Below are positions 22,028 to 32,743 of a DNA stretch of 64,000 nucleotides, in pieces. Every line of letters starts with the position of its first letter. Positions within the stretch are counted from its first letter, which is position 1. Below the pieces are notes generated by a model, which had not been told where the DNA came from, made no database searches, and was given only the letters and a program-made list of their open reading frames with translations. Location of the stretch: contig OY757911.1 in assembly GCA_963585895.1 (NCBI GenBank), positions 95,406,148-95,470,147 of the forward strand, written 5' to 3'. This DNA is from Sepioteuthis lessoniana. Taxonomy: Eukaryota; Mollusca; Cephalopoda; Myopsida; Loliginidae. A program made the translations under genes and the position numbers.

Positions 22028-23370
22028 TCAAAAGTATTTTTCTTTATCTATTGACAAAAAAAAAGCCGAAAACTTGTTTGCATTTTCCTTTCTTTCGTTG
22101 AATTTCAAATTATATAGATTTTAAAATAAAACATCTTATGCATATAGTTTTGTTATTTTGACGTGAAAAAATAATGTAAGAAATTATAAGTTTTTATTTT
22201 GTTTTCGAAGAAGTTTGAAAATTTTCAATGTAATAAAACAAGTGTACGCTGGTTCAAGCTAATCGATATTTGTGATTTCCGTTCATTTTGTTATATTGTC
22301 CATATTTTATCACGAGACAGGAAGATTGATGTTGCAAAAAAACGTTCGCAGCAACAGTCTGTCCTATATTACTCAATTTCCACGGGTATAAATGTAAAGA
22401 ACCTGGCATAGTAAAGCAAATTACACCAAACTTCTTATCAATCCCTGTTTAATCTTTTTTTTTATTATTCATTTTCCACTCACTGAAATAGAATTTCTGT
22501 TCTCTGTACTTTGTGCAGATGAATTGAATTTTCCAGGAGTAATAGCCTTTTCAATGAAATATAGCAGAAACCCTCACCATTATTATGTTTAAGTTGCTTT
22601 TTTCTATTTTGTTTTGAGCTCTGAATTAAAAAATAAAAAAAAAAGTGTTTCTCCATTACATGACTTTTTACTTGGTCATTTAAAAACAAAATTATATTGT
22701 ATTCTTTGATAAAAGCAAACAAAAGTGCAAATCTATAACTAAACCATCTCGACATTTATAGAGTTGAATATTCCACTACATTATATATATATATATATAT
22801 ATATAAAGAGAGAGGGAAGGAAGGAAAAAGAAAAATACAGAAAAAAATTAACTAAAAAGACATCCATACACAAAGAAAAAATCAAGCAAACACTCCACAT
22901 TCTTGATATTCAATATACAAAAATTAAAAATAAAAACTTTCCTTTAGAACATAAACTTCAAATATAACAGCCACGTTCTACAATGCCTTTAACACTTCTC
23001 CCGTCAAGTAAAATCCTTTTTTTCCGTAAATTCCCCCGCCATTTGTTCTTCCTTTTACCCTTTACATAGATATATATGAATCGTCGTGTTTGTCAGTTCC
23101 TTATTTCCTACCCCCGATTATTGCTTATATTGAAGCTGAAAGTACTTTGAAAATATACTGCGTCCTCTAAATTCATTCCATCCAGAAGTCAAACGACCCA
23201 TAAAAAACCTGAGCGGGTCAAAGCTAAAATAGGTAAGCAGGAAGTGCATGTCATATTTATTAAACATATCTAAAATTGAAGATTATCTATCTATCTATAT
23301 TGAGAAAGAGGGAGATGGAAAGATAGAGATAGAAATAGAGATTGATAAACAGATAGATACAAAGATAGAT
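22026..23370. other. AT-rich DNA, no gene recognised
   Basis: Contains a TA tract at 22782-22805 and GATA/TCTA-rich sequence at 23283-23370 that forms the target of the SINE below. ORFs at 22199-22411 and 22480-22755 match nothing I know. Confidence 0.5.
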
Positions 23371-23373
23371 AGG

Positions 23374-23664
23374 AGGTGCCCGTAGTGAAACGGTTATCCT
23401 CGCAGGAAATGGACACGGCGACACGAGTTCAAATCCTGGACTAGACTGATTGCATTTCACATAGCACTAAAACCCTTGGGAAAGGTATGAATCCAATTAT
23501 TCTTCCTCCAGCTATAGATAAATTGTAGGACAGACAAGGTTCATCAGCCTTGTTGAGGCAACTAGTCTAGGAGAAGGAAAACTCTGAATTCAAACCTGTT
23601 AAACTCGACTTAAAAAATTGACCTTGTGCCATATCCTGCCCGAGCGGAGAGGTTGGTAAATATG
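23374..23664 (+). mobile_element. tRNA-derived SINE, full length, second family
   Basis: The head GTGCCCGTAGTGAAACGGTT (A box region) and CGAGTTCAAATCCTGG (B box) give a pol III promoter about 75 bp long in all. The body has CCCTTGGGAAAGGTATGAAT and CTAGTCTAGGAGAAGGAAAA. The end is CATATCCTGCCCGAGCGGAG AGGTTGGTAAA. It is inserted in GATAGATA repeats, which prevents a clear call of the target duplication. Fragments of this family are at 6724-6894, 52640-52880 and 55390-55495. Confidence 0.85.
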
Positions 23665-24289
23665 ATAGATTGAAAGATAGATTGATACATTGATACATAC
23701 ATTTAATGATAATGGTGGCATTTGGTACTTTCGCATATTAGAATTTTAAGGTTTAAATCATTAATTATTTTCTTATTTCATATTATTTGTAAATGATGGA
23801 TTCGTGTAAAATAAAGCTCTTTTATTGGTGTCTAAAACACAATGACTAACGGTTTCGTGCCGCTTTTAAAAAATCTTTACATGAAAAATAAATAAATCAT
23901 ATTATACTCAGGCAGCATTTTATATATCTCACAAAATACCTATTTTTGTTGTCAATCGAAGAATCATCAGTGATGAAATATTCCTCGTGTCCTTCGAAAT
24001 TTCATGTCTTTTACCATCACATTCCAATCTTAGGCAAACCAATCGAGGTTGATCGGACCCCAAAACCTCCCTTTAGCAACCTAAATCAGCTATCTTAACC
24101 TCCGTGTACATTTATTGAATATACCGAAAAACTATAACAGGTCTACCAGTTGCAGAATTTTAGAAAATTTGGTAAGCAAAGAACAGCTGGTTTGTATATA
24201 GAATTCCCCTTCTCCTAAAACTGGATACTTTTGGTAAGGTAAAGAATTGTCTGTAAAACATTTTGCACATAGATAGTTGAAGAACATTG
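23665..24289. other. AT-rich DNA, no gene recognised
   Basis: Nothing recognised. 24000-24070 (ATCGAGGTTGATCGGACCCC) is slightly G+C richer. Confidence 0.5.
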
Positions 24290-24625
24290 AATTGGTTTTA
24301 TTTTATGGCATATCAAACATTCTTGGTTATTTAGCGCCAAATCCTCTGTATATATATATATATATGTATGATTTTTTAAACATATTTTATAGGTACACAC
24401 AGTGATAAAATATCCAACAGTTCTACTTCTAACTATTCAATTTTTCATGATTCAACAGACTTAAATGGTTCCAAGTTTCGCAATGTATTAAACAATTAAA
24501 CAGCAGTCATTTGTTTACATATAGTTAAATTATCAAACAGTACATTTTAAACAATTTAAGTTTGCATAAGGCATTTGCTTACACTCAGGTTAAATGCCAA
24601 ACAGTTCTATTAAACTATTAACCTG
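24290..24625 (-). mobile_element. Tandem-array repeat, isolated right arm (minus)
   Basis: Starts with the inverted tail TTATGGCATATCAAAC..TTGGTTATTTAGCGCCAAATC, contains a short TA tract (24345-24365), then two or three inverted array units (AAACAGTACATTTTAAACAA). No core follows, so this is a right arm alone. Confidence 0.65.
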
Positions 24626-25099
24626 TTTTTTGGGTTTTTTTTCTTTTTTTGTGGCTTTGGGACTTTTACTTAGGCTGTTTTGTTTTTTGTTTTCTTCTAA
24701 ACTACTATAGGGTGTGGGAAGCAGTTGTCATTCTAAGCTTTTAGAAGAGATTCAGAAACATGTGTCGTGCATGCTAGCACATTTGACCAGGGTCATATAT
24801 TCAATTTGGATTTACGGTAAAAGTGTCTTTACATTTAAAACACACTATACAAGCGGCATTTTACAAAGCGTGAAACAGCATACAATTTTGTAGAATTTTC
24901 GGCATTTTAAATTATTAGGACTTAAAGACATTATACTAACCAGTATTGAACCTTTGGTTTTCTGGTGGCACAAGCTATATCTTCATCTCTCCAGCTCTGC
25001 TCTACCTTTTAGTCACTAAAGAATTTAAATAAAATTTGGGAAAGTCTGCAACTTGGGGAGGGGAACACAAGTTATTTCGTCATTTTTTTTTCTACGTAC
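24626..25099. other. AT-rich DNA, no gene recognised
   Basis: Nothing recognised. Confidence 0.5.
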
Positions 25100-25184
25100 A
25101 CCTGGGAAGCAGCATGGTGGACGTAAAGGTACGCGAATGACCCCTCTGACGGCTAAACGCAACGCCTAACCTGGTCCTGCACTT

Positions 25185-26286
25185 ATGAGTCTTGTGGCTC
25201 AACGCTCAGGATCATCAGTTCGACCGGGGAACTACTGCTGCTCATCTATAAGAGTGGCTTCTATAGATGAGAATAAAAACAGCCATCGAAAGATAACCAT
25301 GACCCACACTCAAACCACATACATAAACCGCATCGCTCTTCACGCGGGTAAAAAGGGGGCATGTCCTGCTGAGGTTGGAGCCCTGGCCTCAGTGTTTAAA
25401 AAATCAGCTACAGAGCTCAAACAACAAAATCTACAAAAATGCAAACAAAATATACGAATAGCGACATTTAACGTTAAAACCTTGAATAGAATAGGTCAAC
25501 TACCAGAGCTGACTGCATCGGCCGTAGAACATAATATAGACATGATATGCATACGAGAACACAGATAGATGCACACCGAAGATATCAAATATGACGATAC
25601 TGGCAATGAATGGACGCTAGCCACTGTATTAGCATGGAAAAACTATACCAATGCCACGGTAGGAGGTTTAGGAATGCTTAGAGGATCAAGAGCGTCAAAA
25701 ACACTTAATAGCATTGAGAGAATACAACCTAGGATGATGGCAGCTACGTTTAAAGGCAATCCCAGAGCAACAATCATCTCCTGCAACAGCCCTACCAATG
25801 TTGGTGAAGAAAATGAACAACGATGAGCTATCTCCACTAGTGCGTAGCATTCCGAAACACAACGTCCTAGTTATTGGCGGAGATATGAATGCCCAAATCG
25901 GGAAAAAAGGAAACAACAAATACAGCCTACACAACACGTCAAATAGAAATGGACTACATCTAACATATTTCATGATAGAAAATAGATTAACATGCCTCGA
26001 TACAAACTATCAAAAAAGGGAGGGAAAATTATGGACCTGCACATACGTGAACAATTGTAAAGCACAGATAGACTACGTCTTTATAAACAAGAAATGGAAA
26101 AATAGCGCAATGAATTGCGAAGCATACTCCTCTTTCAAGGGTGTGTCCTCCGATCATCGAATAGTCACGGCAAAAAGACGACTAAGCCAACGAAAAAACG
26201 CCACACGAACAGCGACCACAAAACACTATGACTGGGCCCTTCTTAGCAACAGAGATATTAAAGATAAATATGAATTAGAGAATTAA
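25185..26286 (+). pseudogene. RTE APE-type endonuclease
   Basis: Three open pieces form the domain. 25185-25568 contains KQNIRIATFNVKTLNR (first motif, Asn of TFNV) and IDMICIREHR (the usual catalytic Glu region IQEHR, with Q changed to R and E kept). 25569-25826 contains GGLGMLRGSRASKTLNSIER and ATIISCNSPTN (the usual SCYSPT; Tyr lost). 25798-26286 contains VLVIGGDMNAQIGKKGNNKY (catalytic D-x-N), KAQIDYVFINKKWKNS and GVSSDHRIV (catalytic D-H). The active-site residues are largely kept, but a TAG stop at 25566-25568 and a frameshift near 25800 break it. The enzyme would nick target DNA for target-primed reverse transcription. Confidence 0.9.
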
Positions 26287-26399
26287 TTTTTCATTTATTG
26301 GGGACTTTTTGTCCTCATCTTGGTATTTATTTTTTGTGTGTTGTTTCTTCTACCAAGAAGAGGAAAAAAAAGTCCGCAATAAATAAAAAATTAATTCTC
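26278..26399. mobile_element. 122-bp foldback (MITE-like) insertion in the RTE
   Basis: Terminal inverted repeats of 48 bp (GAGAATTAATTTTTCATTTA.. at 26278-26325 and its complement at 26352-26399) differ at only four positions. The 25-nt loop is T/G-rich. It sits in RTE codons that elsewhere read on without a gap, between copies of AAATATGAATTA (26266-26277 and 26511-26522). There is no coding capacity, so it would depend on a transposase from elsewhere. It could also be a simple inverted duplication. Confidence 0.8.
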
Positions 26400-26522
26400 A
26401 GATTTAGAAGCCTCATCTCAAAATGATTCCAATTAAAGACAACTACAAAAAAAATTAATTCTCAGATTAAGAAGCCTCATCTCAAAATGATTCCAGTTAA
26501 AGACAATTACAAATATGAATTA
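26391..26522. repeat. Tandem duplication of about 62 bp beside the foldback insertion
   Basis: Two near-identical segments follow the foldback end, each containing TTAATTCTCAGATT.AGAAG, CCTCATCTCAAAATGATTCC and TTAAAGACAA. The first unit overlaps the foldback terminus, so the duplication includes its last bases. It restores AAATATGAATTA at its end. Confidence 0.8.
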
Positions 26523-26879
26523 CAATTGAGAAACAGATTCGAGAAACTACAAGAGAAGACAGAAAAAGGTACCCCAAATGACGAATATGAGAATTTCGTC
26601 AACGCGCTCATCGAGGCGGCAGCGAAGTGTATTCTAACAAAACCTAAAACTAAATATAGAGTCCCATGGGAAACGTTGGTGGTTAGAGAAAAACCAGCAC
26701 ACGTGAAAACTGCCTTCAAAAGCTATAGGAAGAATCCAACAAACACAAATGCCATAAAATTAAAAAAGGCACAATATCAATTAGCAGGCATATATCTAAA
26801 AGAACAGACAGAATACATACAAAATGAGATGGATAAGATTACAGACTCAGTGGAAGATAGGCAATCTAGGATAACCTAG
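26487..26879 (+). pseudogene. RTE linker between APE and RT
   Basis: A 130-residue open stretch. NRFEKLQEKTEKGTPNDEYE, NFVNALIEAAAKCILTKPKT and SVEDRQSRIT are blocks that recur, shifted and mutated, in the minus copy at 7780-7870. Lys/Gln-rich and probably helical. It has no named domain that I know. Confidence 0.8.
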
Positions 26880-26924
26880 CAAACAATAAGCGAAGTAAGT
26901 AGAAAGAAGAGCACTGCCAAGCAA

Positions 26925-27847
26925 ACAAGAAAGGATAAAACAGCATTTCGAAAATCTTCTTGGAAACCCACCAAAAGTTACGCATGAACCAATTACAAGA
27001 CTTATTAGTAAGCAATTGGACATTAAACTAGGACAGTTCACTCAAGAAGGACTCGATTCGATTCTTAGAAAAAATAAAAATAGGAAAGCTGCAGGGCTCG
27101 ACGAGAAATCCCAAAAATCGACAACATCCTTAGGAAAAACTAAAATGGCATCCGAAGAAATAGATCCACGACCTCACAAATATTGACCATCTGTAGAATC
27201 CTTGAGGGCGTACGAGCAAAAAACCTACAGGAGACATTACTATTTGTCGACTTTACCAAGGCCTTCGATTCCATTCACAGAGGGAAGATTGAATAAATCC
27301 TACTAGCATACGGCCTACCAAAAGAAACCGTTGCAGCAATAATGATTCTCTATAGAAGCACTAAAGTGAAAGTACGTTCACCGGATGGAGACACAGAATA
27401 CTTCGACATTGTAGCAGGAGTACTACAAGGGGACACGCTAGCCCCATACCTCATTATCATCTCTCTAGACTACGTGCTTAGAACATCGATTGATAAAATC
27501 AGAGAGAACGTCTTCGAGCAGAAAAGAAAAGAAACAGAAGGTACCCCGCAAAAACAATTACTGACACCGACTACGCCAATGACATAGCGATACTGCCGAA
27601 TACACCCAACCAAGCCGAAACACTACAGCATAGTATGGAACGAGCTGCCGCAGGCATTGGCGTCCATGTTAATGCACACAAAACTGAATTTATGTACTAT
27701 AATAAAACAGGCAACATTTCCACACTAGACGGAACCTCTCTGAAACTAGTAGACAGATTCACCTACCTAGGAAGTTGTATCTCATCAACTGAAGAAGTCG
27801 TCGACTCACGGATACCGATGGCATGGACAGCTATCGATAGGTTATAA
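26925..27847 (+). pseudogene. RTE reverse transcriptase with deleted fingers and a YAND box
   Basis: Starts HFENLLGNPPK-like at about 26943, then KNRKAAGLDE at 27075-27105. Here about 75 codons are missing, and the sequence continues at NILRKN and QILTI. LLFVDFTKAFDSIHRGK at 27240-27290 carries the first catalytic Asp. 27342-27587 has RSPDGDTEYFDIVAGVLQGD. At about 27560 the second box reads YANDIAIL, where active RTEs have YADD, so one metal ligand is Asn. 27635-27847 holds HKTEFMYYN and YLGSCISSTEEVVDSR. Frameshifts near 27545 and 27620. Confidence 0.85.
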
Positions 27848-27877
27848 ATCATATGGAAATCAGACCAGACCGATAAA

Positions 27878-28257
27878 ATGAAACGGAGTTTCTTCCAGGC
27901 AGTGGTCGTGTCGATACTGCTGTATGGATGTACCACTTGGACGCAAACGAAACGGCTGGAGAATAAGTTAGACGGCAATTACACAAGAATGCTGAGAGCA
28001 ATATTGAACAAGTCCTGGTGCAACACTCTACAAGGCACCAACTATACGGCCACCTGCCTCCCATCACGAAAACTATCCAAGTTAGACGAACCAGACATGC
28101 AGGGCACTACGGGAGAAGCAGGGACGTGCTCATAAGTGATGTACTCCTATGGACCCCCTCATCTGGCCGAGCAAAAGCAGCACGACCAGTTCGAACATAT
28201 ATATGGGGGGATACGGGATGTAGCCATGAAAACCTGCCAGAGGCGATGAACGATTAG
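27878..28257 (+). pseudogene. RTE C-terminal region
   Basis: Two overlapping frames. 27878-28135 has MKRSFFQAVVVSILLYGCTT and RMLRAILNKSW. After a frameshift, 28018-28257 has RHQLYGHLPPITKTIQVRRT, DVLLWTPSSGRAKAARPVRT and GCSHENLPEAMND. The final codons (RVRDIRASN-like) run to about 28300 and end at ACATGATGATG. The same block is the part most often kept in the 5'-truncated copies. Confidence 0.9.
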
Positions 28258-28318
28258 GAGAAGTAGCGAGAGAGGGTCAGGGATATCCGTGCTAGCAACA
28301 TGACATGATGATGATGAT

Positions 28319-28340
28319 ATATATATATATATATATATAT
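28319..28340. repeat. (TA)n between RTE tail and mariner end
   Basis: A short TA run links the (ATG)n tail of the RTE to the mariner inverted repeat and supplies its TA target. Confidence 0.85.
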
Positions 28341-29246
28341 ACGAGGATCATTAAATAAGTTTCCAAACTTCTTTCCTATGGGCACCTTTATTAATAGTAT
28401 ACACATGAAACTCTAGTCCCCTTCAAAAATAATCTCCTCCGGCTGCAATGCACTTGTTGTACCGTTCCCACAATTTCTGGAAGGTCTTATGGAAGTCCTC
28501 TTCTTTGAGCGTGTCAATGACCTTCGTCACCACCTCTTTCATCTCCTGGATTGTCTCATATCGACAGCCTCTGAGCTTAGGGAATAAGCAAAAATCACAG
28601 GGAGCAAGGTCTGGACTACAGGGAGGCTGAGGAACTATCTTGATGCCCATCTTGGTCAAATCGTCAGTGACAAGGATGGAGTTGTGGACTGGTGCATTGT
28701 CCAGGTGGAAATGCTACTGACCCGATTTGAAGAGTGCTCGCCTTCTCCGACGGAATCTCCTCCTGAACTCCCTTAAAACCTCAACATAGTATTCCTTGTT
28801 GACTGTCTTTCCAGTGGGAACCCCGTGCATGTATATCATTCCAGTGCGGTCAAAAAAAGGGATAATCAAAAGTTTGTGTGTGGATTTGCTCTGAATCACC
28901 TTCTTGGGTCTGGGAGAGCCAGCATACTTCCACTGGGAACTCTGTCTCTTGATCTCTGGGTCATTGAACTAGATCCAGCTTTCATCGCAAGGCATTTTTT
29001 CCAAGTTTAAAATTGAATTTTATTGCAAATCGTTCTTCTAAATTCCAGATTGCGTTTTTGAAATTCACCAGCTGTGATTGTAGGGTGTATTCCAATTCCT
29101 GCTATAGCTGTTCCTTTGAACCTGAAATCATAAAAATTGTTCATTCCTCTCATAAGATGTATAGCTTAACATACTTATTTTTCAAGACTCTATGACAGTT
29201 TTAAATGCCAGTACAAAAATGTCACGAAACCTATTGAAGGCACCAC

Positions 29247-29248
<2 letters not shown>
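28341..29248 (-). mobile_element. mariner transposon, internally deleted
   Basis: The left end ACGAGGATCATTAAATAAGT (28341-28360) and the right end, read on the minus strand from 29248, ACGTGGTGCCTTCAATAGGT, form a degenerate terminal inverted repeat with TA on each outer side. At 908 bp it is shorter than a usual mariner (about 1.3 kb), because the middle of the transposase is missing. It abuts the RTE tail. A second end of the same family is at 1-192. Confidence 0.85.
28423..29040 (-). pseudogene. mariner transposase (DD34D), deleted and interrupted
   Basis: From the 5' side on the minus strand: LEERFAIKFNFKLGKNA (start of the N-terminal domain, about 29040-28995) joins abruptly to CDESWI (first catalytic Asp), removing the HTH DNA-binding region and shifting the frame. 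Next come KRQSSQWKYAGSPRPKK and LLIIPFFDRTGMIYMHG. Then HFHLDNAPVHNSILV has the second Asp, and PPCSPDLAPCDFCLFPKL has the third Asp, with 34 residues between them: a classic mariner DD34D. The end is KLWERYNKCIAAGGDYF. TAG stops replace Trp in SGQ*HFH (28714-28716) and WI*FND. Confidence 0.9.

Positions 29249-29277
<29 letters not shown>
29249..29277. repeat. (TA)n microsatellite
   Basis: TA tract between the mariner end and the hairpin. Confidence 0.9.
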
Positions 29278-29281
<4 letters not shown>

Positions 29282-29416
29282 AAACGCATCCATCCCAAAG
29301 CAAATAGAAACACTCTAGTCATGTCTATATATACACTCTAGTCATGTCTATATATATATAAATATATAGACATGACTAAAGTGTTTCTATTTGCTTTGGG
29401 ATGGATGCGTTTCAAA
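29278..29416. repeat. Large hairpin with 54-bp arms around TA-rich centre
   Basis: 29278-29331 (TTTGAAACGCATCCATCCCA..) pairs with 29363-29416 with one mismatch. The centre holds a second direct copy of ACTCTAGTCATGTCTATATA and a TA run. Both outer arms start at the same word, as MITE termini do. No coding capacity. Confidence 0.9.
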
Positions 29417-30379
29417 TTATCCGTGAATTGCCCATCTTACTTGTTTATTTCTCTGGATGTTGGTAACGGTTCACTTTTATTCTTCAGGGGAGTAGTTTAG
29501 TTGTTTTGGTGGGTAAGCCTTTCAAATCAGCAGTGACTTATAATTTGGTTTATTTGTTTACTTAGATGTTTATGACTGTCAACTTTTAATACTTGGTCGG
29601 ATGATTAAGTTTCATATTAAACCAAAATGGCACACATTTTTTCAGACTTAGTCATCGTTTTATTCGATTATTGATTTTATGTTAATCGTGTAAATCTCTT
29701 TTTATGCTGGTGTATTTTGCATCTCTGTTAAATTTTTGACCGTTTTACTGGAAGTGTTGTTCAACTAATATCAAAGAGTTGTGACCCATAAATTTGAATC
29801 TAGGATTGCAGCTGTTAAACCGAAAAAAATTGATTTTTTTCTCTTTACAACATGTTTTATTCGTTTATTAATCTATCTATCTATCTATCTATTTTTGCGC
29901 AGTGCAAAATTACATTTCTTGTCCTGCCACTAGAATCGTAAAAAAAATTCGAAATCTTTTAATTGTGAAGACCAGTGAATGATTTCTTTGATTTGCAGTG
30001 TTTCTACCTAAGGTTGTTTTTTTATAAGGATCACAACAATATAACATAAGCAGAAAAACTCATCGGCTAAAACCGTCAAGAATAAATCTAAAGGATGTGA
30101 AGAGGTGTTCTCGAGTAGATGAAAGAATGATCTCTAAGTTGACAAATCTAATTACATTGTAAATGTGGAGGTTTTTTTTTAACTAGCTCAGAAATTCTCT
30201 TTTCACCTTGAAAGTACCTCAATGATTGACACTTTTCAAAAATCCCTTGCTCTCGTGCGAACGAATTTCTTGCCTCTGCCTCTAGATTTCTCATGACTGA
30301 TTTTTTGTTGTCAGTCATACAGTCATACATCAGATTCACTGGTATTGCAAAGTGGTACGACCATTTTTATTTTTATTTT
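29417..30379. other. AT-rich DNA, no gene recognised
   Basis: A short TCTA run (29872-29891); otherwise nothing recognised. Confidence 0.5.
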
Positions 30380-30859
30380 TTCATCATACAATGTGTGAAA
30401 GCACGTGTGATACCTTGCACTCATCAGCTGCTAACCAGGTGGTGATAACACAGTTTCGGTAGCTCAAGGTGGTACTGCCACACCTGGTGCTACCAACCAG
30501 CTTTTTGCCACCGGACTGCGTATTAACTGAATTATATCTATATATCAATTAAGAGCAGAGACAACATTGGACGTTAATCTTCATTTTTAGTGTGCAGTTT
30601 GTGATTTTAAAAAAATGCGTTTACTTTTGGCCGTTGATGTTATTACGCGTTTACAGTAACCATTTCTTACGTAATAACACATGAATGGTGGTTCCGCGTG
30701 TAATTCATTCACGTTGAAAACTTCTCGCTTTCGACCAAATCCAACTTGATGCATATTACGCCGTGGTCTGATGATGATTTGAGGCAACTTTCAAACTGCA
30801 GCCAGTGATTCCAATTTTTGAAAGAAACGAAAAGACTAAGTGTCCTAGAAACCACGGTA

Positions 30860-31135
30860 CCCAAACTCAATAAGAATCACATGGCATATCCAAACCTTTT
30901 CCACGCAGTCGGCACGCAGTCGGCACGCAGTATCTCGTATCGGTTTTTCTTCCGCTTGTGTGATTCTGCCTGGTTTTCTTCCCAGGGGACATTCAATTCA
31001 ATGAGGTGGACACTCTGCTTTGAATCTGACTATGCTACAATGTCCGGCCGCTTTTCTGTTTCAATAATGTGAACTTCAAATTGTAGAGATGTATTGAGAT
31101 ACGCTGAAACTTTCCAGTCACAAGCTCGGTTCAGT
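30860..31135 (-). pseudogene. PD-(D/E)XK endonuclease of the second REL-LINE
   Basis: On the minus strand: NRACDWKVSAYLNTSLQFEV, HIIETEKRPDIVA, a TAG stop (expected Trp), SDSKQSVHLIELNVPWEEN, then SHKRKKNRYEILRADC. R-P-D...H-L-I-E-L is the PD-(D/E)XK core with the second acidic residue (E) kept. A direct duplication of GTCGGCACGCA occurs within it near 30908-30930. Confidence 0.75.
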
Positions 31136-31139
31136 AGAT

Positions 31140-31583
31140 TCATATTGGGATATTTTGTTTCCTCACAGGACATTCACCTTCCTTGAGAAACTGACTTATG
31201 GGTTCCTCGGCTGTAACAGATTGCTGTTTTGCTGTCTCACATTGTGCTCTTAACAACTCTATTATCACCTCAAAAACCTTATTATGTCGCCATGAGTACA
31301 TCTGAAGCGATTGTAGACATGCAGATAGTACTTGGTGCAAAGTACCTCGATCACTTTTACACGACAAGCAAAGGCCCGAATCAGTATATCCCCATAATTT
31401 TAGGTTGGTCGAATTTGGTAAGAGATCATAAATAGAGCGAAGAAAGAATGATATTGCCAGTAGTTCCATTGCAATTAAGGATTTCCACGATAATTCACTT
31501 GTTGCGATATCATTCCATTTTGTCCTAGCATATTGTTTGGCCTGAGTATCAGCACTGACTTTTCTTTGCTCTTCCTCAAACAT
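31140..31583 (-). pseudogene. Second REL-LINE, linker and zinc knuckle
   Basis: A 147-residue open stretch: WKSLIAMELLAISFFLRSIY, then DLLPNSTNLKLWGYTDSGLC and LSCKSDRGTLHQVLSACLQS. The knuckle is C-x2-C-x7-H-Q-x4-C; the usual order R-H-V-L-S-x-C suggests that the zinc-binding His is now Gln and that the visible His replaced Arg. The start codon is arbitrary, since the element reads in from upstream. Confidence 0.75.
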
Positions 31584-31938
31584 CCTGACTTCTTCGGTAA
31601 ACCATGTCTCTTTTTCCTTTTGGGACCACTTTGGAGAATAACTTTTGACTCGTGCTACCCAGCCCAGCTCGATTGGTTTGTGTGACGCCTATGATGTCTT
31701 TGATTCGTTGGCTGCATTCTGCCACTTGGTCGGCCTTAACGACCGACCACTTCGTACCTGATTTTATATCTGGATACGCCTTCCGAATGATCTCGTCGAC
31801 TGAGTTCTTCATCATCATGTGAAGGCGTACTTTCCCAATTTCCCAATCGCTATGACGATCAGTCAGTGGGATTGAATAAAGACGCCCGAGAGTCTTTACC
31901 GGCTTCTCCCTGACTGTTGGAATCTTATCACCCCCCAA
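31576..31938 (-). pseudogene. Second REL-LINE, RT thumb region
   Basis: A 120-residue stretch with KIPTVREKPVKTLGRLYSIP, VRLHMMMKNSVDEIIRKAYP and GTKWSVVKADQVAECSQRIK, which do not occur in family 1. It follows the palm at 32066-32284 after a gap with stops. Confidence 0.7.
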
Positions 31939-32065
31939 TTTTTAAATGGATCTCCCTGACAGATCCTCCGACTAACGATAGGCTTCGACGTTTTTTTGAC
32001 TTAGCCTTTATTCTCTCCCATGTGAAAAGGTCATAATACCTTTGTAGTAAAACATCGGCAGCGAT

Positions 32066-32646
32066 TTAGGACGGAACGAGAACGATGATGTCGTCCCTAA
32101 AAGCTCTCGAAGGAGGAAGAGTCAGATGTTCATTTTTCGTTACTCCTTTCGACGTATTTTCTGCACCTCGTAAAATGAGTTCCATGGCAAGACCGAAAAG
32201 ACGTGGGGAAATCACACAGCCCATCACGATGCCGTTCTCAAGTGTCTGCCACTTGGTGATATAGTTTTTAACGGTAAATTTCATGAAAGCTGAATTGAAC
32301 TATTTCATTATGATTTCCCAACATTGCTTGGGAAGTTGAAAAATTCGAGGGCCATTCGAATTAAAAGGTGCGTAACGGAATCGGATACATTGGCAAGATC
32401 AAGCCAGATCCCATGTTGTTCTGTTTTGTCCCTTTTAGCTGAGAGTATTGACTTCCATATCATTTGTGAATGCTCCTCCAGACATGCGGGGCAGGTAGGT
32501 ATCCCCGCCTTCCGGACAGATTTATTTATATAATGATTGCTCATCAGAAAGGTGGTCATACGGCAAGCAAGGACGCCAAAAAATATTTTTCCTTCTACAT
32601 TTAGGAGGGATATTTGTCGAACATTTGCGATACCTCTTGACTGCAT
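32066..32646 (-). pseudogene. Second REL-LINE, RT fingers and palm
   Basis: 32308-32646 holds VRQISLLNVEGKIFFGVLAC (RPISLLN-type fingers), KAGIPTCPACLEE, and GIWLDLANVSDSV with the first catalytic Asp of the palm. 32066-32284 holds TLENGIVMGCVISPRLFGLA and RAFRDDIIVLVPS, i.e. the x-D-D box as F-R-D-D, with both Asp kept. A frameshift and stops separate the two. Confidence 0.85.
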
Positions 32647-32743
32647 TTCCTCTGGTATCCAAATACCATCGGCCTACCACCATTCAAACCCGGGCAACTA
32701 CCTACGCAGACCTTATGGATGAAATCTCGGACTTCCTTTAGTT

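Larger units (their letters stand above)
25100..28318 (+). mobile_element. RTE-type LINE, near full length, inactive
   Basis: A 3.2-kb non-LTR retrotransposon. It has a 5' leader (25100-25440), an APE endonuclease (25445-26280), a linker, an RT (26925-27850), a C-terminal region (27875-28280), and a very short 3' end made of (ATG)n at 28305-28318. APE plus RT in one frame and a trinucleotide tail fit the RTE clade. Its coding sequence is split by stops and frameshifts, a 122-bp foldback insertion with a 62-bp duplication at 26278-26522, and a deletion of about 75 codons in the RT fingers near 27100. Pieces of the same family lie at 5768-8077, 33560-34030, 34130-35000, 42003-42200 and 60595-60845. 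Confidence 0.9.
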
